From Antedon bifida (lineage: Eukaryota; Echinodermata; Crinoidea; Comatulida; Antedonidae), in the NCBI GenBank assembly GCA_963402885.1, contig OY727095.1, positions 15,815,001-15,879,000 of the forward strand: a DNA stretch of 64,000 bases. Reading direction: 5' to 3'. A program made the position numbers and the translations under genes. Positions within the stretch are counted from its first letter, which is position 1; each line of letters begins with the position of its first letter. Shown in pieces: positions 13,501 to 25,500 of the stretch. The notes under the pieces were generated by a model, which saw nothing but the letters and a program-made list of their open reading frames with translations, did not search any database and was not told where the DNA came from.

Positions 13501-16500
13501 GCCTTCAAAAAAAGGAAAGTCCACTCACTAGCCTCTTTTGACTTGTTAACAATTAAAACGATAAAAACGGAAAACATGAAACCTGGAAAGGTATGCTCGT
13601 TTTTTGGTAGTTAATGGTTGCCAAAATAGGTTTAAAAATAAACTTTATTATTATAAAGGTTTTTTATAATTTTCGGGTCACACAGTGGTAATCATATTGC
13701 TTTTCTTTCCAGTGGAGAATGGAAACAGAAGCAGTATTTACAAATATTAAAAACAGGGTGCAAAGACTTATAGATGGATTACGAAATAGTGAAACAACGT
13801 CAGGAAATGTCCAATATAGGTTGGAAAGTTTGTGCCGTGATGCCATACAATTTCGAGACCACATACCACATACTGTATTTGATTGTTTGGTGAAAGCTCA
13901 GAGTATCATGGATACAGAGCTAAATGTCCCTGCATTTGACTACACATCTGTTTCACCACCTGAAGTAACAAATAGCGGGGTTGGTCGGCCGCGATACAAT
14001 ATTACAGAGGAACAACTACGGTTCTTCATAGGTGAATGTTTGATTAATATAATGTTTAAAGTCTTCTCCACAATTGTTTTGCTTGATTTGTGGATAGAAA
14101 ATAATTTGTTGTTCTTTTTTCTACACAAGAATGGGTAAACCTATCTGAAACAACTTTAAAATATTTTCGTTCGTATACTGTATCTTAACATCAAGTTTTT
14201 GCGTTTGTTCGCAGGTGAAATGGGCAGTTCTTGCAAAGAAATGGCCAAATGTTTTTGCGTCAGTGAGAGAACAATTAAAAGGAGACTAAAGGCATTCAAC
14301 TTGTCCAAGAGGAGGCTGTACAGTGAAATGCCGGATGATGAGTTGGATGTACAAGTGCGGTTTCTCCTTACCAATATGCCTAATGCAGGTAACTATCACG
14401 TACGACGTATGCCTATGACATAAAAATTAAGTACAACCAAATTTCCGGAAAAAAGTCCTACAAATTAAGTGCAAAGTTAGCTGCCACACACAATCATTTT
14501 GGGTAGTGTTTCCCATTTGCATCATGCATGATGTATGTGTTAATAACATAGTCAGATCAAGGGGATCAAGCAGGCTCCCCACCCCATTCTATTTTGAAAG
14601 GTAGAAAATACAAGATGGGGAAAAAAGTGGAAATTCGGTAAGCAGATTGTTTTTTTTTTGTACCTCAAAATTGTAATGATTGTGAACAGATATAATGTTT
14701 TAAAAATATTTGAACAATATTTAGGATACAAGACAGTTGATGGTTATATGGTGTCACGTGGGATAAGGGTGCAGAGATATCGTATCCGGAACGCCTTACT
14801 GCGATTAGAACCGGGACGACAGGCACTGAGACAGATAACATCTATACGGAGAAGGCATTACTCGGTGCCTTCTCCTCTGTCTATTTGGCATATTGATGGC
14901 CATCATAAGCTTATCAGGTAAAGAATGTTATGCATTAAATTTACAATAAATATTTTATTGCGTATGTATTCAGTACAGATTCACAGTACTATACAGTAAT
15001 TAATTTAAAAAAATAAAAAAAATAATAATTTTATAGGTGGAGATTTGTGGTTCATGGTGGGATAGATGGATTTAGCCGTGTAATTGTATATTTAAAATGC
15101 AGTTCAAACAACAGGGCTGAAACAGTTCAACAACTATTTGAAGAAGCTGTTGTCAATTGGGGACTACCATCGAGAGTGCGGTCAGACTGTGGCGGAGAGA
15201 ATGTGGGAGTTGCCCGATTCATGCTTGAACATCCACTCAGAGGTCCTGGTAAGTTATTTCTAGATAATGTTCATTTCTGAGACTGTATTAAAGTACCTAA
15301 AGCAGTTAATTAAAGATTCAACGTATGCGCTGAATTTCTTTTATTTAAAAAAAAGTGTTGTTTATGTACAACAGATGGAATCAGATAAGTTGCGTATTCA
15401 TTTGTACAATCTTGAATTAATACGGTAAGTTTTTAATTGTGTATGTTGTCATAGTAAATTATTTATTGATCTATTCTTTCATTCAGGAAGAGGCTCCTTC
15501 ATTACGGGACGCAGCGTCCACAATTCGAGAATAGAACGGCTGTGGCGGGATCTTGGAGAGCAAATAATAAGAAGCTTTTATAACCTTTTTAAAGGGTTCG
15601 AGTCGCGAGGGATACTCGATATAGAAAATGAAGTACATATATTTTGTTTGCATGCAGTTTATTTACCACGGATAAACCATTTGGTTACTTCGTTTGTCGA
15701 AATGTGGAACAACCACAAGATTAGGACCGCATCAAATAAAACACCGTTGCAATTATTTGTTATGGGACTGCACGTCAGAAGAGGAAGTTTAATCAGTAAT
15801 GAATATTTTGAACAAATGAATGAGGTATGGTAATAGCGGCTATTAAAAGTATATTTAGAACACATGCTTTTATAATTGGCGGAATATAGGCGCAGGCATG
15901 CTCCACAGCATTCTGTCCAGAACTTAATTTACTAAAAATTATATTGTGACAAATTGTATTATGCTGTTAGTTAGTTACCGCTACAGTTATTAAACAATTG
16001 AATCGGGTCTTTTCTGTTCTGAGTTCTCCCATGGACTAATTAATTACTTATTTTGCTTTATAAAAATACTTTATGGAGTAAATTATGTAATCATTTTCAT
16101 GTTTGTAGAAAAAAAAGCTTTATTATGTATAGCAAAAAAATATACAATTTCAACATGTTTAGTAATTATGATTTCAAGAGTGGAATGCTTAACAAACACA
16201 TCCTGTTTCTTAACTAAGATTTATAATGATGATATTATGATACTTTCATATGATACTACGGTATATTTATTACTGCACCTAATAGTATTTTATGATAGTG
16301 TTTGGTGAATCCAATAAAACAGAAGTAAGCATACATTAATAACAAATGTGTTACTGTATGTCTATATTACAGGAAAGAGCGCAAGACTATGGTATTGACC
16401 ACAATGGTCCATTTCAAGAAGATGAGCATAATACAAATGTTGTTGTTCCCGATATAATATGTACACTGACCGATGATCAAATGGAATATTTTACTCAGGA

Positions 16501-19500
16501 GGTGTTCTCTGATGATTATGCTATTGATATATGGGATGACAGGGCTTATTTGAAGGGGTTAAATATTCTTACGAATTTTATTCAATACTAACAGCGAATG
16601 TTACTCATAACATTTCAATTAGAATGGACCTACGCTTGTATGAAATCATTGACCCAATTATTTAAATACATAATGTAAACAAGATGATGTGCTCGCTTCG
16701 CTCACGTACCATCTGGATCATGGCCACAGATGGTTCTCAAATCACATTAATTTCAGCATTAAAAAAATATATTTTTTTTTTTCAAATGTGCGTACCGCAG
16801 GAGTTTACAGAAACGAATAGACACGATGATTTAAGTAGTCAACTAAAATTAGCACCCTGGGACAGTTTTAACAAAGCATTAAATCGCAAATGTGTTACTG
16901 TATCAAACATGAAAACGAAACGTGTGTAACATTAGTGTTGAAGGATGGGGAAGAGGATATGGGTACAAAGAAGAATAATTTTTAAATATATTCTTTTATC
17001 TACTCAGTAATGAAATATTTTTTTCATGTTTTATAGGCCTGTAAATAATATACCACTTGATACAGTAACACATTTGCGATTTAATACTTTGTTAAAACTG
17101 TTCATAGTCGATTGAAATGTCATAGTACATGTAACGATACACCACTACAACGTGATATTTTTTCAATAATTAATTACAACTACCAACATTGAGAAGCAAC
17201 TATCAGTAATAAAGTTTATTTGTATATTGTGCGTTTATATATACAACAGTAAGGCATACTCACACTCACAGTAATACGTTTATTTTTACATGTGTTTATA
17301 TATCTAACAGTACCCACACTCGCATTAAAAAAATTGCGATTGCGATGCCAAAAATGGTTAATACGTATTTACAGTATATCTATATAGGTTCCCCAAGGGG
17401 CAATAAATTTCATCGGAAATCAATACATTTTATATAAAAGTTTTCTAAATCTATCAAAATAGTATTTTTAAAATAAAATCAGCCTGTCTTCAACATTATG
17501 ATGCTGTACTCGAGCTTTTCAACCGGTTTTCAGCCATTAAAAACAATTATCGTAGGAGGAGATAGGAAAATGCGAAGCATCCTCGTATTATTGTGTGGGA
17601 GTATTTTTCACGATAGGCATCCATTAGACGGTGTAGGCTATACCACAATCGGAAAACACCCCTTTTTGGGGCAAATCGTTGAACCTAAATCCGTTTTAAT
17701 TGTCAATAACTAATTATCTAACTCGATTTAATTAGAAAACAGGGTTACATCAGGTGGTTGAAATTGGTACCAAAAGTACGAACTGACTTTATATACCACC
17801 ATCGAGTAAACATTCTAGAAGTAACACGCGATTTACCGAATTATGCCCTTACCTAAATTTATATATAGATACTGTTTATTCATCATAGATTTGTTTAATA
17901 AAAACTGGCCTTTAATGTGGACTTTACTTTACTCAAGCCCAAAGGAGTCGCACAAAAATGCCATGTCAAATAAATTGAATATATCTTCTGGCATGGGTTG
18001 GCCAATGACCAGAGTTATCCTATTTATACACGTGTTGCTACAAGGTAGCCAACTGTCGTCTCTTCTGCAAAAAGAGACAGCGGGGGCATAGCCAAAACCG
18101 AGTAATGGTTCGTTTGCAGCTCCTGTGCAGAACTGCAACACACGGCCCAAATCGATTCCGTTTCGTCTTCCAGCTATAAGGAAAAAAACGATTGTTATAA
18201 TTGGAAATGTTAGTTAATATTACTGTTGTACAGAAATAGAAACTTTTACTTTGAATAAAAAGCTCTAGCTCAAACGTGCTCTTAGTTTTATTCAGTTATT
18301 TTAAAATTTATTTTGCATGTACCACTCTTGTACACTATCATTTGTATTTTGTATATTATAGTTAACTTTTAAAAATCATTTTATCAGATACGTATATAAC
18401 ATCCGCATATATACAACAAGAATCATTTGTTACAGTGCATTTTTGTAAATTGCATATGTTTCTATTTACCGGCAACTTCGCGGAGATATGCTGTGAAGTT
18501 TTTATACACGTTTTCTTCCAACATCCTGGTGTTTGACCCCTCCTCACCGCTAAACATAGGTTTGAGTAGGTGTGTAATTTTTCTAAAGGTTAGGGGTTTT
18601 GGTTCGTCTTGCTGTACCAAATAAACCATACTTGGCCGTTTGCGCAGCACCTACAAAAGAAACATGTTATTGTTATTATATCTTCGTCCAACAGCGACCT
18701 GGCATCTGTTTAATATTGCTAATCTTACTGTAGGCCTATTCTTTCATTTCGTTTGATTTAGTTTACGTTATAACACTTTAATAATAATAGTGACCTTTAA
18801 ACTAAATTCTAAACTTAATACTAAAATATATAGTTGCATTAATTAATTCAGTCGCCTTCTCTGCTGTCTGTCCAGTGTTTGAACAGGAACTTTGGTAGTA
18901 AACTCCCACTTATTTATCCCTTCAATTGAATTATTACCTATCGGACGAGTTCCGACGGTGACACTAATAATTAACGCTTTGCTATTACTTAGGCCTATAT
19001 ATCATAATTCCTAAATCTTTATAAACGAAAATGTTCTCACGATGTCGAATGCAAAATGTTTGGAGCGATGGACCACAACAATAAATAAGCAAATATGCGC
19101 ACCAACACATAAACTGTTTTGAACATAATGTTAAGAAGAACCTACCTCAACAAAACCTAAATAGCTGAGTCCTTTCAGAAATTCAGCTTCTACAACATTT
19201 GCCTGGCATTCGCCCTTTACTACACTCATCAAGTGTTCTCCAAGTAGTGAGGGAGTAGGGCCATTTTGTAAGAGACAGAGCCCTACGAAATAATAACAAA
19301 GTATACACAATGAACAGATGTATGTTACGATGTTGCATTTTAATACACCGTTATTATCCATGCCGGGTATCTATTCACTGGATGACACAAAATATGGATG
19401 TGAATCATATGAATATCAGAATAACAATAATACTGCAAACTTACCCATTACTAACCCCATGCAATAATAATAGTTATTCGGAAGGCCGTCACTGATAAGT

Positions 19501-22500
19501 TGACCATTGTCGTCTAGCATCCTTTCTTTGCATGCGCGCAACATTTCTCTCAAAAATTCCTGTCTTGGCCCCCCTAAATCTTTAGCTCTTTCGCCCAAAA
19601 ACTCAACTTCCAGTGGAACTGTTAAGTCAGGGTTAGGCGCCATGAGTTCGACAACTCCGTCAGCGAAAAGGGTGTTCCTAGAGGGAAAAATTGTTTTTAA
19701 CTATGATTTTCTTAAATAACGAACCATGTCGGAATGTAGTTTTTATCTGTCGTTTATAAAAAACAAAATAAAAACGGTTTATAGCAACAACATATGCGTA
19801 CTTGATTTGTAATTTTAATATAATATGAAAGACTAACTAGATTTCGGTAGGCCTACTGATTTGGGTGTAAATGTAAATTAGACATGTAAAATTGTAATTA
19901 CCGTGCGATAAACATTGGAAATGTGTCGCCTTCAATAGTTTCAGCATCGGTTGTGAGGTCGAGTGGGCGACCACGCATTACGTTCTTCTGAAACGTTCTT
20001 AGAATTTCCACAGGATTGTCAGTTTCGGTACTAATTCGATCGACAAACATAGTAAGGGTATAGTTAAATAGGTGTATTTCCATTGTAATTGTGATTAGCA
20101 GCAAGTCGTTTATTAAATTATTTTAAGCTATGCTAATATTAAATGTTAGTTTCTCAGTTTTATCCACTTTTCTTAATTGTTATTATTATTATTATTACAG
20201 TATTATGAAAGAATGTGGAAGTTTTGTTACCTTCTAATTTAGTCGTGTTCTATTATTGTTTATACTTACACTATTATCATAGAATATTTTGCATAAACGT
20301 TATTTGAATTGAAATAACTTACGTTGTATTCAGCGTTTTTGTGACGGCTTCGTGAATATGTGTTTGCAAGGGGTTTAAATGTTGGTCTGCCTTTGGAACA
20401 TCCCTATAACAACAGATGGTGTTATATTTTAATTTAAAATTGTTTGCGCCAAATGGTGAAGATACTGTGAACCGGGCTAGGCACACTGACAGAGTATAGT
20501 GTGTCAACCAGTATCTGATTGCAAATAACAAATATCCAGAAATGTGCTACGTTCCTTATAATTGAAGTGGGAATGTTATGGGGAAAACCCCTCCAGTCTC
20601 TGCTTGCACCAACAATTTCCAGCACAATTACGCATTAGTACCATGCGTGTATAGGCTTATTTGTGAAATACTGGTTAATTAAAGAATACCCATGTAACTT
20701 AACTGTACAAAATGTGAACGATGATATAATAACGCATTACCTGTCAATTTCTAAGAACGGTAGTTCCCAATCATAAACTTCGTTATCGTCCAACACAATA
20801 CTTTGTGAGTCCTATTGAAAAAACGACAACTAACCAAATGACATATTCGTTGAAACAAAATCCAAACACCGCCACTTTACGAAGGTGATCGAACAGAGAA
20901 ATACTGTTTTAGTACTGTACAACCCATTATAGAACATGGCTTTGTCTACAAATCATATAAACATGGTACAGCAATTGCAAACAAATAAGTAATTTAGGCT
21001 ACATTTTGAGTATTTATATTTTCAATAGACTATACAACAACAATTGTTCTTAATGTTTCACTGTTAAAATAAGGGATGAAATAGGGAGAAAGGGGCGATG
21101 AGGGACTGAGATGTTCTTTAAAATTGCATTTTAGGGTAAACATAAACAGAACATTAACACACTAAAACCGAAGTTGACATTGACTCACCGTCTGTTCAGT
21201 ATTTGGAACGTCGATCTGAAATAAATAAAATTATTTTGTAACAACATTGGAAGGTTTTTCTGTGATTTCCATTATTTATTATAATTTACACGCGTCGATT
21301 AAAAGACATGAACTGTTGTTTTAATTTATTACATTATTTTCTGTTTATTGTCAATATCCATAGGCCTAAATTAGCCATAGGCCTACTTACAGACTGGGAT
21401 CCATTATCATCACTGTCGGAAACAGTCTGCAAGGAGAAAAAAAACACGTTATTGAGGAGCCTGATATTGTATGCTGCATCCATGTATATTCATTTTCCAC
21501 ACACGCCCAAAACCACGAATACCATAATAACTAGTCATTTTCCAACACAATCATTTCTATTAATTGTCCACATACGTAATTGATAGTAAAGGGTTTTGTT
21601 AAATCGGAACAAATAATGCGCCATATAAACAATATATCCAATACTCACATTCGCCTGGCAAAACTCCACATGAGAGCGAATTTCTCCGGCATCGAATAAT
21701 ATCCCACATATGCGACATTTTAATTGAATGCCCGACGATGGGCAAACAATGTCTTCAAGTATAATTGAAGTCTGGATTGGTCTGTTTATAAAAAAATAAT
21801 CTATTAGTATTGCATTTTTTTAATAATAATAACATAATTCTTTAAAATAGCCATGTACTTTCAAATTGCACATTGACATTTTTAAAAGAATAACATAAAA
21901 TCACCATTATGCCTATTCCCTTATTCCATTTTTTAGATGTCCATATATCGACTCACATTTTTAATATACTGTATTAGTAATTTTTTTCTTTTTCTTTACA
22001 GACCCCTCAGGATAAAAACCTCCGGAGGGTTTGTCTTTGCTCCTTTTTGGCATTTCGTCTATTGCTCTGTCTTGCATTCTCTTTTTTTAACTTTGATTTT
22101 GGTTACGTTTAAAATGTTGTTGGTATTTAATTATTTATGTATTCTTGATTCATTGTCATATATATGTTTTTGTCCTCTGGTTTTGTCTTAATTTTATTTA
22201 GTAGCCTATTGTATTTTTATATTTTGATGTATTTTTATATTATCATATGAGCCGGGAATAATAATAATAATAATAAAAAAACAAACCTCATGTACACGCG
22301 GTTGCTGCAGGCCAACTTTAGGTACTCGGCTGTACATGGCCCGTTATGCATTAGCTCCAGCAATGTTCTGCTGCCTTTCGCAGGCAACAGAAAATCGAAG
22401 CCGTCAAGGAGTTGTGGTTTATTGAATGCACTGTGAATAAAATGTAAAATGTGTTTTTTTTTTTTGTTTATTTTACATTTGATTGTTATACACCGTCAAT

Positions 22501-25500
22501 ATTCATACAATGTTAATAATATACCTGAATATTTGAGATTGGACATGTTCCTCGCAGCCGTCTACCTCAAATTGAATTTTCTTTTCGCCAATTCCATTGG
22601 CACTTAAAATGGCCTTTTCCTCCCGCGATGGGATAGTGGAATCACCGCAGTCGGCCAGACAAACAACGAGCCGTGAAAAATATCGGCATTTTTCTAAAAT
22701 GAAATATGAAAGGAAATGGAATAATAATAATCCACATCAAAAGAAACCTTTAGTACGTAACTGTGATTGGTTGACAGTGTATTCAAAATAAAATGCTACA
22801 CCAAATATATCTAGCTGCATGAATTCTCACTCATATGACTTATCACAAAGCAGTAAATATGTTTATAATTATTAATAATTCTAATAATAATGAATGACTT
22901 ATAATTACTAATGCACATTACTCCATAAACAAACCATAGTGGGTACCGGGTGAACAGAAAAATCCCAATTATTATAACAGGCGAATGACTTGAAACCTTT
23001 TTTAAAGAAAGAAAGTATTTTGTTTAAAAATTAAAGTTGTACTCACTTTTGGTCAAAGGCTTGCCGGTTGCGCTGTTGGAAGGCCTATTAAGCTAACGAA
23101 TGAATAATACATTAATATTTATGACGACAAAAATACGAAATATAGAATTAAATTATAATCAATGAGCAATACAATTAGGTTGTGACTGTATACATAATAA
23201 AAATACTTGTGCTTACACGAAAAAGACGGCTATGCTCTTGTAATATGCTGAAATGAAAAAAAAAAGAAATGAATGTTTTTGTTTATGTCAGAGCAAACAT
23301 AAATTCTATGTATATTTTCTATGCAAATGACAAAAATGGAAGTAATTTTCCACCGATGAATGAATGAATTAATATCAGACTTGACCATCAATTTCTGAAA
23401 ATATATAACATACATTGCATAATTATGTTGATGTTCGTCTTTTCTGCTAACGGAAAGTGATTAAAACATATATCACTGCGTAAACTACTATTACATAATA
23501 CCGTCGAACGGTATGTATTCAAATAAACACCCCGGACGTTTATTGTTCAGGTTTTTTTAGGGGTGGGGGGGGGGGGGGGGGCTTTATTCGATGGAGACGT
23601 TTATCGAGTGGGTGGGCCTTAATTTTTATTTTGTGCTTAAATTGGTAACATAATATGTATAAGCAAAATAACACCCCTTGACATGAGAAAAATAATAAAT
23701 TAATACCAAGACGTGATAAAATACAGTAGGCCTACAAATTTTACATAGAAATGTGTTATGGTACAGTGTTGTGTGTATTATGAATGTGACGTGACGTTTA
23801 TTAGATTAAAAAAAAATAAAGGGAAGGAGTGTGGAGAGTTTATTTGAGGGCCGCTAATACCCACGATGTTCCATGGTAAACTTGTTAAGTAGTCTAATTT
23901 ATATAACTAGGATAGGGCATTATACCTGCGTGTACTTGTAGTAGGTCTACCAATGGTAAACGGCCTACTACTACTGCCACTGATAGTAGTGGAAGTGTTA
24001 GCGATTGTACGAGCGTCAAAAATACGGCTGGTAGTAGTAGTACTGGTATTACTGTAACTACTATTACTAATTGTAGTGGTAGCAGCAGCTCTAGTTGAGG
24101 AAGATGGGACGCTGTCCATAATTCTCTGCAAGACACTGATTAGTTCCCGTGCTGTTTCCTCCCGTACCATTCCATGTACAGTATTGTCCTCTGCCATGTT
24201 TAATAAATACCTGATGTAAAACAAATAGTCAGAAATGTAATAGCCTTTAAAACAAACATTATGAATCTCTTACAAATTTTGCAACCAAACAGTGATTTTT
24301 AATATGTACCTATTGAGATATTTATATACTTAGGTTCATACCAAGTTCATGCAACCCAAGTCTTGTCAACGTCCATTATAATAGGGGGGTCAACCATTAT
24401 GACTACTACTAATTTCCACAATTAGCCTATTGAGTATATTATGTAACCAAAGAAATTAAATGACATAAACTAGTATAGTATGAACATTTCCAGACTTTGC
24501 AATAATTACAATCTATTCATTACAGGTCACAGAAAGATAAACATACCCATCCGAGTATAAAGCTCGCTACCATTCAAACAGGTATCTTTGGCAATTGTGA
24601 ATATAAAAAACACGATATATAGAACTAAATAACACCTAATAATTGTTCCTTATATATCAAACATTAGAATGATATAAAAATTAAAATGCTACTTACAATT
24701 TATATCAAGAAAATACGGAAAACTTCGCTACAATCCAACGGTCTCTCAAGTGAAGGCTGATAACACAGGCAAACCCTATTTGCATTTTGCCGCGTTTTTT
24801 AGGATGTTTTACATTTTTTTCAAAATAGATTTTTGCTCATAAGAAAAATATGTAAGGAATCTATCTATCTATCTTTCTTTTAAGATACTATTTAAAATGA
24901 TTGATGACATAGCCTACAAGTGATCTTAAGTTGCAAATAAAACACTTTGGTGCTTTAGAAAATAGCCAGGTACAGAATTGACCCCACACTGTCTGTTTTA
25001 AAACGTAAAATGACACATACTTTTATTTTGTAACTTTACAATTTAAAACATATATCATAATGTTCAGTATTGTCTACAGTTTATTTTGAGCTTTACTATC
25101 CAAAAGAATCCGATTTATAATAGCCGAGATATTTAGGTGGGAACATGAAAATCAAGTGTTTTTTTAGAATATCACGATGCAAAATCAGTGGTATTCATGT
25201 CCCAGTGGAGTGTGTTCAGGCAATTTAGCTATTTTGTTGAGATTCATATGATAATATTACAAATATTAAAACAAAAAACTGTATGTGTATGTACCTCGAG
25301 TTTTTCTGTAAAAAGTGAATGCTGCCCTCAAACGTCGAAAATTAGTTAGTATTTTTTTGCAAACGTCCTTTGATTGCTGAGCTTGTCCTTCGATTGTTCG
25401 ACTTGACCTTTAAATTGACAAATTGTCCTATTGCGAAAACTTGTCATTTGATTTGGCAAATTGTCCGTTGTTTTTTTGTTTATTCTTTGGTGTTTAACTT

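Noticed and set aside
23219..23247. Possible extra 29-nt exon of the HECT gene with good splice sites
   Set aside because: Including it shifts the frame and creates a stop in the next exon (23084-23047), whereas skipping it keeps all later phases.
23565..23581. 17-base G run as a regulatory G-quadruplex
   Set aside because: A single homopolymer inside an old MITE-like repeat; more likely a slippage or sequencing feature.
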